The notes: generated by a model not told the origin, from the sequence alone. Shown: positions 44,332 to 54,658, counted from the first letter of the stretch. The stretch: DNA of 64,000 nucleotides from Bacteroidales bacterium (GCA_021740625.1 JAIOZK010000001.1:186001-250000); one strand, 5' to 3'. Numbers and translations are program-made.

Positions 44332-44988
44332 TTAGTTCTCCTCAATCAATTCCCTCGTCTTCGTTCGTTGTATCCAGATAATCACCCCCACGATGATGAG
44401 CGCCATTGGCGGCAGGATAAAGAATCCATTATTTTTATAACCAAATTCATAAAAACCTTCCGGGATCACCTGGTATCCCCACAGGGTGCCTGAACCAAAT
44501 AACTCGCGCGTAAAGCCAACGGCAAGCAATATCCAGCCATAACCCATGGCATTTCCAATACCATCAAGAAAGGAAGGCCAGGGTTTGTTAGCCAGGGCAA
44601 AAGCCTCGAGGCGCCCCATGATGATGCAGTTGGTGATGATCAGGCCTACAAATACCGACAATTGCTTACTCACATCGTAAACAAAGGCTTTCAGAAACTG
44701 ATCCACCAGGATCACCAGGGCGGCAATCACCGTAAGCTGCACAATGATCCTGATGCGGGGCGGAATTCCTTTGCGCATCAGAGAGATTACCACATTGGCC
44801 ATGGCCATTACAAAAACAACCGAAAGCGTCATCACAAATGAGGGCTTCAGCTTTGCTGTAACCGCCAGGGCAGAACAAATTCCAAGTACCTGAACTGTAA
44901 TGGGGTTTTCCCTGTTCAGGGGGTTTGTTAATAATTTCCTGTTTTTAACAGAAAACAAAGGTTCCCGATCTTTCTTTGCTTCACTCAT
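44332..44988 (-). CDS. nqrD: Na+-translocating NADH:quinone reductase subunit D
   Basis: 218 residues, about six membrane helices. Typical segments are NPITVQVLGICSALAVTAKL and LSVFVGLIITNCIIMGRLEA, with Cys residues that bind the in-membrane iron site shared with NqrE, and FTRELFGSGTLWGYQV. The start ATG abuts the stop of nqrC, so translation is coupled. Confidence 0.97.
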   Translation of the reverse strand: MSEAKKDREPLFSVKNRKLLTNPLNRENPITVQVLGICSALAVTAKLKPSFVMTLSVVFVMAMANVVISLMRKGIPPRIRIIVQLTVIAALVILVDQFLKAFVYDVSKQLSVFVGLIITNCIIMGRLEAFALANKPWPSFLDGIGNAMGYGWILLAVGFTRELFGSGTLWGYQVIPEGFYEFGYKNNGFFILPPMALIIVGVIIWIQRTKTRELIEEN

Positions 44989-45732
44989 TTATCTAATGTG
45001 TTTTTTTACAAATGGAACATATAACTTTAAAACATCATTAAGCATATCGCTCACACCATTGCTGGTGATGGTGCCACCGGAAATCGCATCCACACCATGA
45101 ATTTTCATATCCTGCGGAAGCATATCAATACCGCCTTTAACCACCTGGATAGAAACAAATTCTTTGGTTTTGTTAAAGATAGTCTTACCAAAAAACTGAT
45201 CCTCAAAAGCCTGGGTATTGATTTCGGCACCCAGGCCCGGGGTTTCGCTTTTATGATCAAAACTAACACCCACCACTTTGTCGAAACCGGAACCAAGTGC
45301 GATATTTCCCCAAATGGGGCCCCAGAGGCCTTTACCATATAGCGGAACAATGTAAACGGTATCTCCACCCTGTCGGGCAATATATAAAGGCATATGATAA
45401 TCATTGCCTTGCGATTGCTTATACAATTCTTCTTTCATCTTGAGTTCAAATGGTCTCACATCTCCTTTCAGCAACTCTCCATCTTGGTATTCGCTCACGA
45501 TGTCACCGTTTTTGTCAATGGCCAGCTCGACCAGGATATTCTCCCGATACAATTCAATGGCATCTTCAGGTGTGGAGCTAACATTGGCAGCAGCCAATAT
45601 ACCCTGCATTTTATCCACTTTGATATTTTTGGTCTGAAAGGGCTTCAGCAACATGGCGGCGCCTGAAAGCACAGCGGCTACTACAATCACCATTATTGTT
45701 GCGTATCTAAAAATATATGCATTTGAATACAT
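44989..45732 (-). CDS. nqrC: Na+-translocating NADH:quinone reductase subunit C
   Basis: 247 residues: one N-terminal helix (TIMVIVVAAVLSGAAMLL) and a periplasmic FMN domain. The flavin attachment motif is DAISGGTITSNG with Thr221; the ApbE consensus is D-x-x-S/T-G-A-T, so the Ala is replaced by Gly here. The rest (GLWGPIWGNIAL, SETPGLGAEINTQAFEDQF) is normal. FMN is added covalently by ApbE, encoded at 34601-35596. Confidence 0.97.
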   Translation of the reverse strand: MYSNAYIFRYATIMVIVVAAVLSGAAMLLKPFQTKNIKVDKMQGILAAANVSSTPEDAIELYRENILVELAIDKNGDIVSEYQDGELLKGDVRPFELKMKEELYKQSQGNDYHMPLYIARQGGDTVYIVPLYGKGLWGPIWGNIALGSGFDKVVGVSFDHKSETPGLGAEINTQAFEDQFFGKTIFNKTKEFVSIQVVKGGIDMLPQDMKIHGVDAISGGTITSNGVSDMLNDVLKLYVPFVKKHIR

Positions 45733-45744
45733 AATCAGTCTTCT

Positions 45745-46896
45745 TTATGCTGTTTCTAATGTATTATCAATTCTTTTCAAGCGTTTCTTTATGTTTGCAC
45801 GGAGCACATAATGGTCGATCAGTGGTGCAAATACGTTCATCAACAAGATGGCAAGCATCATTCCCTCCGGGTATGCCGGATTGAAAACCCTGATCAGGAT
45901 GGCAATAAAACCAATGAGAAAGCCATATATATATTTTCCCCGGTTTGTTTGCGAAGCAGTTACCGGATCTGTAGCCATATACACGAGTCCAAACGCAAAG
46001 CCACCCATGACAAGATGTTGCCAGAAAGGAATCTGCATGTATTCATTCAGGGCCCAGGCATTAAAAATCAAACCCATTACAATGGCTCCGGCAAGGGTTG
46101 ATAACATGATGCGCCAGCTTCCCACACCTGTCCATAACAAAATGACCGCACCGATCAAAATGGCCAGGGTAGATGTTTCGCCAATGGAACCGGGGATAAA
46201 ACCGTAGAACATGGTCATGGTATCCGGTATTTTGTCGATGTGGCCAACCAGTGCATCGCCCAGTGGTGTAGCACCAGAATAGGCATCAGCTTTTTCTGCA
46301 ATCCATACTTTGTCTCCTGACATTTCTTTTGGATATGCAAAGAAGAGGAAAGCACGGGCGGTTAATGCCGGATTCAGAATATTCATACCCGTTCCCCCGA
46401 ACACTTCTTTGCCAATGATCACGGCAAAAGCTGTTGCTACTGCAACCATCCACAATGGCACATCGGGTGGCATCACAAGGGGGATCAGCATTCCTGAAAC
46501 CAGGAAGCCTTCATTCACCTCATGGCCTCTCGATTGGGCAAAGGCAAACTCAATGGCAAGCCCGGTTACATATGAGACCACGATGATTGGAAATACTTTC
46601 AGAAATCCAAACCAGAATGTCTGCCAGAAAGCAGCATCTACACCAATTGATAAAAAATGTTGATAACCTACATTCCAGATTCCAAACAAAAGGGTAGGCA
46701 TCATAGCGATCACCACCATGCTCATCAACCGTTTCATATCCATGGCATCCCTCACATGACTGCCTGAGGCGGTAACTTTGTTTGGAACAAAGAGGAAAGT
46801 TTCAAATGCATCAAAAGTAGAGTGCAGTTTTTCAAACTTCCCACCCTTTTCAAATTGCGGTTTAATTTTGTCTATTTGCTTCCTTAATGCTTTCAT
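45745..46896 (-). CDS. nqrB: Na+-translocating NADH:quinone reductase subunit B
   Basis: 383 residues, slightly short against Vibrio (about 415). About ten membrane helices. The covalent FMN site is YSGATPLGDAL with Thr210. KEVFGGTGMNILNPALTARA is the family signature, and MATDPVTASQTNRGKYIYGF lies near the end. NqrB carries the sodium path together with riboflavin and the quinone site. Downstream of nqrA by 24 bases. Confidence 0.98.
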   Translation of the reverse strand: MKALRKQIDKIKPQFEKGGKFEKLHSTFDAFETFLFVPNKVTASGSHVRDAMDMKRLMSMVVIAMMPTLLFGIWNVGYQHFLSIGVDAAFWQTFWFGFLKVFPIIVVSYVTGLAIEFAFAQSRGHEVNEGFLVSGMLIPLVMPPDVPLWMVAVATAFAVIIGKEVFGGTGMNILNPALTARAFLFFAYPKEMSGDKVWIAEKADAYSGATPLGDALVGHIDKIPDTMTMFYGFIPGSIGETSTLAILIGAVILLWTGVGSWRIMLSTLAGAIVMGLIFNAWALNEYMQIPFWQHLVMGGFAFGLVYMATDPVTASQTNRGKYIYGFLIGFIAILIRVFNPAYPEGMMLAILLMNVFAPLIDHYVLRANIKKRLKRIDNTLETA

Positions 46897-46920
46897 TCAA
46901 ATAAAGAATATTGTGAAAAA

Positions 46921-48270
46921 TTAAGTCATTTCTTTTCTCATCAGATCAAGTCCCTGCCTAACGATTTTCTGCATTTCCGTTTTGGATACGTCGATAAGTT
47001 CGCAAAGCGCAAAGTCTTCCTCATCCACTTCATAAATACCCAGTTGTTCCATCAGGTCGATGTCCTCCACCATGATAGCCTTGATCAGTTGCATCGGGTA
47101 TATATCGAAGGGAAAAACTTTTTCATATTCACCGGTCAGCACAAAAGCACGATGGCCACCATGCAGATTGGTGTCCATTCTCCACTTTTTGGAAGGGTTC
47201 ATCCAGGAGAAAAAGGTCCTGGATGTGCTGAACTTTTGAAAACCGGGCGCGGCCCAGCCAAAAAACTCATAATAATCCCCTTCCGGGATCACCGTTACCT
47301 GGTCGTGATAATATCCCAGGTAACCTGTTTTCAGAATTTTTTCACCAGTCAGCACATTACCACTAATGTATCTTTTGTCGACATTGCTGACTTTGCCATC
47401 CACCAGTTTATCAATGGCAGCTCCCATTTTTAACCTGTAATAAGATGGCTTTTTAACTTCTGACCCACAAAGGGCAATAATCCTGGTAACATCGTATTTG
47501 CCTTCCAAGAAGAGCTTGCCAATACTGATCACTTCCTGCGGCCGCAAGTACCAGATGATGTCTCCCTTTTTAATGGGATCGATTTTATTGGCCTGCACAC
47601 CCACATTTCCTGCAGGATGCGGACCTTCGAACTGACTGATCTCAACATTCTTAGAATTGCTAAAAACTTTCGACTGCCCGTTAAAAGGCCTGGTATTCAG
47701 GTGTATTTTACCGCTTGTTAACTTTTTAAGCACATCCAGTCCTGCCTGAAAAGCATCTCCCTGCCCATGGACGATATAATCATAATCGGGTGCGAGCGGC
47801 GCGGAATCGAAAGCCGAGATATAAATGGCTTTGGGATCATCCTTGGGATCAGCGATCACAGAATAAGGACGCTGCCTGATCGCAGGCCACAAACCACTCT
47901 TCAGAAGTTTTGCGACAATATCTTCCCGATTCATCCCGGTCACTTCATCCTTCCCAAAATCTATGTACTCATCATCTACATCCGCCTGGATCCTGATCTC
48001 GAGCAAAATCCTTTTGGGACCGCGTTTGATCTCAATAACGGTTCCGCTCACCGGTGAGGTAAACTGAATATTATCCCTGTATTTATTGTAGAAAACAGGA
48101 GAGCCAGCCTTCACCTTGTCTCCCTCTTTAACCATTAACTTCGGAAATACACCGGTAAAATCCGTAGGCTTCAGGGCATAAGTATCAGCCCGGTAATCGC
48201 TTATCACCTTTTCCGCTTCACCGGAAAGCTTCAGATCCAGCCCCTTTTTAATCTTGTATACGTTCGGCAT
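46921..48270 (-). CDS. nqrA: Na+-translocating NADH:quinone reductase subunit A
   Basis: 449 residues (446 in Vibrio), cytoplasmic and without membrane helices. Starts YKIKKGLDLKLSGEAEKVIS and carries the Rnf-like barrel VKEGDKVKAGSPVFYNKYRD, FTSPVSGTVIEIKRGPKR, then HPAGNVGVQANKIDPIKKGD and CELIDVSKTEMQKIVRQGLD. It contributes to ubiquinone or menaquinone binding. First gene of nqrABCDEF; promoter candidate about 100 bases upstream. Confidence 0.98.
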   Translation of the reverse strand: MPNVYKIKKGLDLKLSGEAEKVISDYRADTYALKPTDFTGVFPKLMVKEGDKVKAGSPVFYNKYRDNIQFTSPVSGTVIEIKRGPKRILLEIRIQADVDDEYIDFGKDEVTGMNREDIVAKLLKSGLWPAIRQRPYSVIADPKDDPKAIYISAFDSAPLAPDYDYIVHGQGDAFQAGLDVLKKLTSGKIHLNTRPFNGQSKVFSNSKNVEISQFEGPHPAGNVGVQANKIDPIKKGDIIWYLRPQEVISIGKLFLEGKYDVTRIIALCGSEVKKPSYYRLKMGAAIDKLVDGKVSNVDKRYISGNVLTGEKILKTGYLGYYHDQVTVIPEGDYYEFFGWAAPGFQKFSTSRTFFSWMNPSKKWRMDTNLHGGHRAFVLTGEYEKVFPFDIYPMQLIKAIMVEDIDLMEQLGIYEVDEEDFALCELIDVSKTEMQKIVRQGLDLMRKEMT

Positions 48271-48372
48271 AATTGCTTAATCAAGGATTCTAAAAACTGC
48301 AATTTTACAAAAAAATATTCAAAAATACTCTATATATGAACCTGTGTTAATACTTTAACAATGATTTGTCGA

Positions 48373-48380
48373 CAAAGTTA
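48373..48380 (-). promoter_or_regulatory. Candidate -7 box of the nqr operon
   Basis: On the minus strand TAACTTTG matches TAnnTTTG exactly, 103 bases upstream of the nqrA ATG. No clear -33 element; the long leader is unexplained. Confidence 0.45.
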
Positions 48381-48484
48381 TAAAATATCCAAAAATTTAG
48401 ATAATTAAATATTGATATGTTTGATATTTTTTTAACGTGTCCGCAAATTTAAATTTACCTTTATGCTTTAAAGACATCGATAAA

Positions 48485-49786
48485 ATGATAATTAAAACAT
48501 TGATCTTCATTACAGCTTTTTCCCTAGGGCCCGTGAGCAATTCAATTGCACAGCAAAACGGGAGCGACAATAAGGATACAGGTTTTGTTCTGAATACAAA
48601 CTGGGTTTACAAGGACAATATCAAAACTGTTATTCTGGAAAAAAGCATTTCAGAAGGATCTTATCCGGTCATAAAACTGCAGGCAGGTGAAAAGTTGCAA
48701 TTGGAATTTGACGACCTTCAGGCCGGCGTGAAGGACTATCAATACACGGTATTTCCCTGCAATTTCGATTGGTCGGAATCGGATTTAAAGCCATACGAAT
48801 ATCTCGAAGGTTTTCAAACCGACCTGATTGAGAATTTTGAGAGCTCACTGGGGACTGATTATCCGTATACCCATTATTCCATAGAATTTCCAACTGAATA
48901 TCTTCAGATTACAAAAAGCGGAAACTATATTTTACAGGTATTTGAAAAAAATCTTGCTCCGCAAACAACCATCATCACTTACAGGTTTTTTGTTGAGGAC
49001 CCACAGGTAGGTGTATCGGGCGTGATCAAAAAAGCGCTTTCCTCAAGCGATGAGCAGGGATACAATCAGCGGCTTGAAATTGCCGTGGACCTGGGAAACA
49101 TGCATGTGGTTAATCCATCTCAAAACCTGAACCTGGTTGTATTGCAAAACGGTCGATGGGACAATGGGAAATTCAACATCAAACCTACAACGCTGATCGG
49201 AAACAAAGCTGAATACTATAACAATGAAAAACTTGTGTTTAAAAGCGGCAATGAATTCAGGTTTTTCGACATCAAAGATTTTGATTACCATACTGATGAT
49301 GTTCGATCCATCAAATCAACGCCCATGGGGTATGTGGTGGATCTTTCCACCGACAAAAGAAGAACTTTCCAGCAATATTATTCGGAGCAGGATCAAAACG
49401 GTCGCTTCATGATCCGCACGAAAAGAGGGCGTGATCCAGCTTTTGAGGCAGATTACGCTGAAGTCAATTTTTACCTTGCTTATGATTATCCCATAGGTTT
49501 TGGCGATCTCTACCTGATCGGGCAGTTAAGCAACTGGGTAATCAATCCAGCAACAAAATTGACATATAATTTTAACCGGAAACAATACGAAACAACTCTC
49601 TTGCTCAAACAAGGATATTATGATTACCAGTACGGCTTTGTTGAAAAAGGAAAAGTTGCCGCCGATGTGAGTTTTATAGAAGGTAATTACGTAGATACAG
49701 AAAACGAATACATGGTGTTGGTTTATTACAGGGAACCGGGCAACAATTATGACCAGTTGATCGGCTCGGCAATCATCTCAAAATAG
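48485..49786 (+). CDS. DUF5103-family secreted protein
   Basis: 433 residues from ATG 48485 (an ATG 16 codons upstream would bury the signal). The signal peptide is MIIKTLIFITAFSLGPVSNS. The mature sequence has the blocks of a Bacteroidota-wide family (DUF5103): YKDNIKTVILEKS near the N-terminus, YTVFPCNFDWSESDLKPYEY, DYPYTHYSIEFPTEY, HVVNPSQNLNLVVLQNGRWD and YDYQYGFVEKG. It is mainly beta structure with Ig/carbohydrate-binding-like features (YLIGQLSNW resembles an E-set domain near the end). Function unknown; periplasmic or surface. Divergent from nqrA. Confidence 0.85.
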   Translation: MIIKTLIFITAFSLGPVSNSIAQQNGSDNKDTGFVLNTNWVYKDNIKTVILEKSISEGSYPVIKLQAGEKLQLEFDDLQAGVKDYQYTVFPCNFDWSESDLKPYEYLEGFQTDLIENFESSLGTDYPYTHYSIEFPTEYLQITKSGNYILQVFEKNLAPQTTIITYRFFVEDPQVGVSGVIKKALSSSDEQGYNQRLEIAVDLGNMHVVNPSQNLNLVVLQNGRWDNGKFNIKPTTLIGNKAEYYNNEKLVFKSGNEFRFFDIKDFDYHTDDVRSIKSTPMGYVVDLSTDKRRTFQQYYSEQDQNGRFMIRTKRGRDPAFEADYAEVNFYLAYDYPIGFGDLYLIGQLSNWVINPATKLTYNFNRKQYETTLLLKQGYYDYQYGFVEKGKVAADVSFIEGNYVDTENEYMVLVYYREPGNNYDQLIGSAIISK

Positions 49787-49992
49787 CACAGGATCTACAT
49801 TATAACGACCATATCCAGAAATACTGTTGCAGGTGCCTGAATCAAAAAACCAATCATGGGAACAAATCCCATTTATGGAATAAAAACCAGAAGTCACAAA
49901 ACACATAAAACTGAATACCAATAGCTTAATTTATGGCATAAATTTTACATAATAAAAAATAGGTAAAATCAGGTTTTCAATTGTCAGAAAAA

Positions 49993-52521
49993 ATGGAACA
50001 TCATTTAAAAAGTCGTTTTTTGATTTTTACAGGAACAATTTATTTGGTTCTTTTTCTTGCGGCATGTCAGAAAAACAAGCACGATCCTCTGGACAATTCC
50101 AAAGATATTGATGACCTTGTTATCGCGGATGATTTCAACTGGAGCACCAGCCAAAGCATTAAACTTCAAATTTCAAATAATGAATCGGGATTGATAAGGA
50201 TTACCTCCGAAGATGGATCTATAATCTACCATAAAAGTTATTACAACAAGATTGAAGAATACCATACCATTACCTTAAACCTGGCTTCCCATATCAAGAA
50301 TATAAAAATCAACGGTCAGCGTTTCGAAATTACAGGAAACAATATGTTCATTGATCTTTCCGGAAAATTTATAAACCATAAAAATTATAAAGAATTCAAA
50401 ATCTTTATCGATGGCCTGGTTTCCCATTGGCATTTTGATGAGAACCAGGGCAACATTGCCAGTGACAGCGAAGGAAGCAATGATGGTGAAATAACAGGTG
50501 CCGAGTGGGTACCCGGCATCAATGGAAGTGCACTGGATTACAATGGCGAGAATGGCCAAACGCGCATACCATACAGTGATGAACTGGATATTACTGACAA
50601 CAGCATCAGCCACTCCCTCTGGTTCAAACTTGATCATGTTGGCGATGACGGTTCATTGTTATTTCACCGGACAAAGTATATCCTGCGAATTGACAAACTT
50701 GGCAAAATGCTTTTCGGTTTATACAATCCAGGTTGGAGCCATGCAAACATTGGCTGGGAAAACCGCATCATTGATACGGACTGGCACCATCTTGTTTCCA
50801 CATATGACGGATCCAAAATGAAAATATACCTCGATGGTCAGTTATACGGTAACACGAATACCTCCGGAAATATTAAATCATCCTCATCGGATGTTTATAT
50901 TGGGAACCAGTCCAGCATTAACTTTTTTGATGGCATCATCGATGAGGTTTCCATTTATGACAAGGCGCTCACACAGGCGGAAGTAACACAACTGTACACA
51001 TCAACCCCCGATCCCGGCAATGGTTCCGATGATATCATTTCTCACTGGAAACTCGACGAGAACAATGGTGTAAGCGCTTTCGATTCGGAAAATGGGAATG
51101 ACGGCGTCATTACAGGAGCCTCCTGGGAAACTGGTATAAATGGAAGTTGTTTAGATTTTGATGGTCAGGATGATTATATCATTATCCCAAATGCTGAAAA
51201 CCTGAATCCTACTTCCGAATTGACGATCATGGCCTGGGCGAAAACCAACGAAAACAAAACAGCTAAAATTGCCCAGAAAGGCGACTGGGATGGCCATGGT
51301 ATAAAACAGGATAAATGGAGCGGATGGCATGGAGAAATTCGACTGGCCAACAATAACAGCCATAGCATCAACTGGCAAAACGGAATACCTGTATTTGGTG
51401 AATGGTATCACCTTGCTGTTACATACAATGGCAGCATCCTGAAACTTTTTATCAATGGTCAGTTGAAAAACAGCAAAGCGATCAGTGGAATTCTAAAAGT
51501 CAACAACAGGACTTTCAGCATTGGCTCGGACAACGGAGCCCAGAAATATTTCAACGGGTCCATCGATGATGTAAGGTTTTATGCCAGTGCGCTGAGTCAG
51601 ACCGAGATTCAGACGATTTACAACAACCAGGGCAACAATACCACGGATACAGATGGGGATGGTATTCAGGACGATAATGATGATTACCCGAACGATCCGG
51701 GCAGAGCATTCGCAAATTACTACCCCGCTTCCGGATATGAGAGCCTGGCATTTGAAGACCTCTGGCCGGGCAAAGGTGATTATGACTTTAATGACCTTGT
51801 TCTCGATTACAGGTTTACCATGATCACAAATGCACAGAATAAGCTTTCAGATGTAAACGGCACTTTTATCGTACGGGCGATTGGTGCCGGTTTCAGCAAT
51901 GGTTTCGGATTTCAATTGGGTAACGAAAACATACAAGAGGAAGACATGGAGGTAAGCGGATATATCCTGACAGAATCATATATCAGCCTTGCTGAATCCG
52001 GGTGTGAAACCGGACAAAACAAACCTACCATCATCGTTTTCGACAATGCAAAAGAAATACTTCCGTCGGCTGGTGGATTTGGAGTCAATGTCGATCCTGC
52101 AGCACCTTACGTTCAGCCCGACACACTTAACATCCAGATCCTTTTTTCAAATCTCAATTATGACCTGGAGGATCTCAATATTGCATCCTTTAATCCATTT
52201 TTGATCATCGATGGTCTCCGTGGAAAAGAAATTCATCTTCCGGGTTTCGAACCAACCTCACTGGCTGATGCAAGTTATTTTGGTACCATGAACGACAACA
52301 CAAATCCCAATCTGGGAATTTACTATAAAACATCCAATAATTTACCATGGGGTTTAAGAATATCCCAAAGCTTTGATTACACCAGGGAGAAAGCCACGAT
52401 CATCAGTGCCTATCTGCATTTTGCTGAATGGGCTGAATCTTCGGGCAGCCTTTACCCGGATTGGTATATGGACATCAATGCATACAGAAATAAAGATTAT
52501 TTATATTTGATTTCAAAATAA
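49993..52521 (+). CDS. Lipoprotein with two LamG-like domains and a LruC domain
   Basis: 842 residues from ATG 49993 (a TTG four codons upstream is rejected). Lipoprotein signal ending LVLFLAACQ. Residues about 140-340 and 345-540 are two concanavalin-like LamG/laminin-G folds: SHWHFDENQGNIASDSEGSN / DGIIDEVSIYDKALTQAEV and SHWKLDENNGVSAFDSENGN / NGSIDDVRFYASALSQTEI. A calcium-binding loop DTDGDGIQDDNDDYPNDPG then leads into the C-terminal LruC/DUF4842 domain (AFEDLWPGKGDYDFNDLVLD onward). It may bind glycans or matrix proteins on the cell surface. Forms a pair with the next gene, 34 bases downstream. Confidence 0.9.
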   Translation: MEHHLKSRFLIFTGTIYLVLFLAACQKNKHDPLDNSKDIDDLVIADDFNWSTSQSIKLQISNNESGLIRITSEDGSIIYHKSYYNKIEEYHTITLNLASHIKNIKINGQRFEITGNNMFIDLSGKFINHKNYKEFKIFIDGLVSHWHFDENQGNIASDSEGSNDGEITGAEWVPGINGSALDYNGENGQTRIPYSDELDITDNSISHSLWFKLDHVGDDGSLLFHRTKYILRIDKLGKMLFGLYNPGWSHANIGWENRIIDTDWHHLVSTYDGSKMKIYLDGQLYGNTNTSGNIKSSSSDVYIGNQSSINFFDGIIDEVSIYDKALTQAEVTQLYTSTPDPGNGSDDIISHWKLDENNGVSAFDSENGNDGVITGASWETGINGSCLDFDGQDDYIIIPNAENLNPTSELTIMAWAKTNENKTAKIAQKGDWDGHGIKQDKWSGWHGEIRLANNNSHSINWQNGIPVFGEWYHLAVTYNGSILKLFINGQLKNSKAISGILKVNNRTFSIGSDNGAQKYFNGSIDDVRFYASALSQTEIQTIYNNQGNNTTDTDGDGIQDDNDDYPNDPGRAFANYYPASGYESLAFEDLWPGKGDYDFNDLVLDYRFTMITNAQNKLSDVNGTFIVRAIGAGFSNGFGFQLGNENIQEEDMEVSGYILTESYISLAESGCETGQNKPTIIVFDNAKEILPSAGGFGVNVDPAAPYVQPDTLNIQILFSNLNYDLEDLNIASFNPFLIIDGLRGKEIHLPGFEPTSLADASYFGTMNDNTNPNLGIYYKTSNNLPWGLRISQSFDYTREKATIISAYLHFAEWAESSGSLYPDWYMDINAYRNKDYLYLISK

Positions 52522-52555
52522 AAAAACAATAACAGGCATAATACAACTGGACAAA

Positions 52556-54589
52556 ATGATAAAAAAACGCATTGCTTATTTGGTATTGATCATTGCAATA
52601 ATATCTGGATTGCAATCATGTAAAAAAATAGATGAAACAGAGAATGAGCCCAAAGACAATGATTCACCGGCCATTGAAAAGCTATTGATCAGCGAGGATT
52701 TCAACTGGGAAAGCAGCCATGAGATCCCTGTCAAGGTCAGGGCAAAGGATAATGCCGGCAATCCCATGCAAAACATCAAATTCTCCATTTATACGGATGA
52801 TCCGGAAGAGGGCGGCAAATTCGTTTTCAGCGGAGCTACCGGTAACAACGGTCTTTTTGAAAGAACATACGAGTTTCCGGCCTATTTCGATTCCCTTACC
52901 ATCACCACCACATACATTGGCCTGCCGAACATGGTCAGGGTTCCGATAACGCAGAGCGGTGTCGACTTCACATTTGGAGATTTCCGGAAAGCAATTTCTA
53001 CCAAATCTATCAGCAGTCCCGCAAACATCAACAGCGATTTTGTCTACCTGGGTGGATATGACGGGTTTGGCGTTCCCGACTACCTTGAGGAAGAAGATGA
53101 GGTAATCACCCAGGATCTGCTTGACGATATCAACAACACACTGCCTGAGAATGTAAGACTGGATGAATCACACCCACAATACTTTGAAAACCAGCTAACA
53201 CATAATCTGGTATTGCTGGAAACAGCCGATGTATATGTTACATATGTGCATGAAGGGGCTGGCTATAAAAATGTCCTTGGATTTTACACTTTCAACAAGA
53301 ACAATCCGCCCCAAAGCCCGAACGACATTGAAGAAGTTACCATCATTTTCCCGAATGTTTCCCATCAATACAGTGGTGGCGGGCTGGTATCCGGCAACAC
53401 GGTGCATATCGGTCAGTTTCCGGCAGACACCGAGATTGGATGGGTGCTGATTTCCAATGGATGGAATGGAAGTGAAGTTACATCGGGTTACAATACATTC
53501 TACTCTAACAAAAGTTTTAATCCCGAAGGAGACCCGGATCTGAGACAACATAGTGTATTTCTAAATGACATTGGCAGAGAACTGATCCTGCTTGGATTTG
53601 AAGACCTTCACAGGCAGGGTTGGTGCGACCATGATTTCAACGATGCCGTTTTTTATATTGGCGTAACACCTTACACAGCAGCCGATATGTCGAACCTGGA
53701 ACAAATCGATTATACAGGACAGGACACAGATGAAGATGGCGTAACCGACAACCAGGATGATTACCCGGATGATCCCAACAAAGCCTTTGACAATTATTTC
53801 TTCACGCAGGGTACATACGGTACGCTTGCTTTTGAAGATATGTGGCCGGGAACGGGAGACTATGATTTCAACGATATGGTAATTGATTACAACTTCAACC
53901 AGGTCACCAATGCGGAAAATGATGTGGTTGAGATACAGGGAGAATTTGTTCTGAAAGCATTTGGTGCCAGTTTCCACAATGGGTTTGGCATTGATCTGGG
54001 CATTTCTCCTTCACTTGTTACATCTGTTAGCGGCTATAAAGCGGATGCTGACTGGCTTGATCTTAACGCCAAGGGCCTGGAGAACGGACAAAGCAATGCC
54101 GTGATCATCCTTTTTGATGATGCATATGATTTGATGGCCCATACCGGTGGTATTGGTGTAAATACCAACCCTGCATATGCTTATGTTACCCCCGATACAA
54201 CCAATATACTGGTAACACTATCAGAACCCGTAGATCTGAATGATATTGGCATTCCACCGTACAACCCGTTTATCATCGTGGATCAGGTGCGGGGCCATGA
54301 GGTCCATCTAAGCGACCATGCACCCACCGACCTGGCAGATGCAAGTATGTTTGGCACTTACCGGGACGACAGTGACCCGGTCACAGGCAGATATTATAAA
54401 ACAGAAAACAATTTGCCCTGGGGAATCAAGCTGATCGAACAATTCGATTACCCCATCGAAAAAGTTGAAATCCTGGGTGCTTACCTGAGGTTTGGCAACT
54501 GGGCAGAAAGTGAGGGGACATTATACAATGACTGGTATACCAATGAAGCCGGATACCGGAATGAAAGCAACATTTACGAGATCCCATGA
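52556..54589 (+). CDS. LruC-domain lipoprotein with DUF4114-like region
   Basis: 677 residues. The signal MIKKRIAYLVLIIAIISGLQ leads to lipobox Cys22. An N-terminal beta domain (about 40-140) is followed by a DUF4114-like region ending LLGFEDLHRQGWCDHDFNDA (about 220-370), the loop DTDEDGVTDNQDDYPDDP and the LruC/DUF4842 domain (AFEDMWPGTGDYDFNDMVID; about 415-677). The LruC half is plainly paralogous to that of the upstream gene (NPFIIVDQVRGHEVHL vs NPFLIIDGLRGKEIHL; PTDLADASMFGTYRDDSDP vs PTSLADASYFGTMNDNTNP), so the pair arose by duplication or domain swapping. Likely surface-exposed and co-transcribed with the gene before it. Confidence 0.92.
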   Translation: MIKKRIAYLVLIIAIISGLQSCKKIDETENEPKDNDSPAIEKLLISEDFNWESSHEIPVKVRAKDNAGNPMQNIKFSIYTDDPEEGGKFVFSGATGNNGLFERTYEFPAYFDSLTITTTYIGLPNMVRVPITQSGVDFTFGDFRKAISTKSISSPANINSDFVYLGGYDGFGVPDYLEEEDEVITQDLLDDINNTLPENVRLDESHPQYFENQLTHNLVLLETADVYVTYVHEGAGYKNVLGFYTFNKNNPPQSPNDIEEVTIIFPNVSHQYSGGGLVSGNTVHIGQFPADTEIGWVLISNGWNGSEVTSGYNTFYSNKSFNPEGDPDLRQHSVFLNDIGRELILLGFEDLHRQGWCDHDFNDAVFYIGVTPYTAADMSNLEQIDYTGQDTDEDGVTDNQDDYPDDPNKAFDNYFFTQGTYGTLAFEDMWPGTGDYDFNDMVIDYNFNQVTNAENDVVEIQGEFVLKAFGASFHNGFGIDLGISPSLVTSVSGYKADADWLDLNAKGLENGQSNAVIILFDDAYDLMAHTGGIGVNTNPAYAYVTPDTTNILVTLSEPVDLNDIGIPPYNPFIIVDQVRGHEVHLSDHAPTDLADASMFGTYRDDSDPVTGRYYKTENNLPWGIKLIEQFDYPIEKVEILGAYLRFGNWAESEGTLYNDWYTNEAGYRNESNIYEIP

Positions 54590-54658
54590 TCTGCGCCTCA
54601 GGAATCATAACCGTTATCTGCCGGAATCTTTTTACTTTTACGCTTCAATAACAAACAA

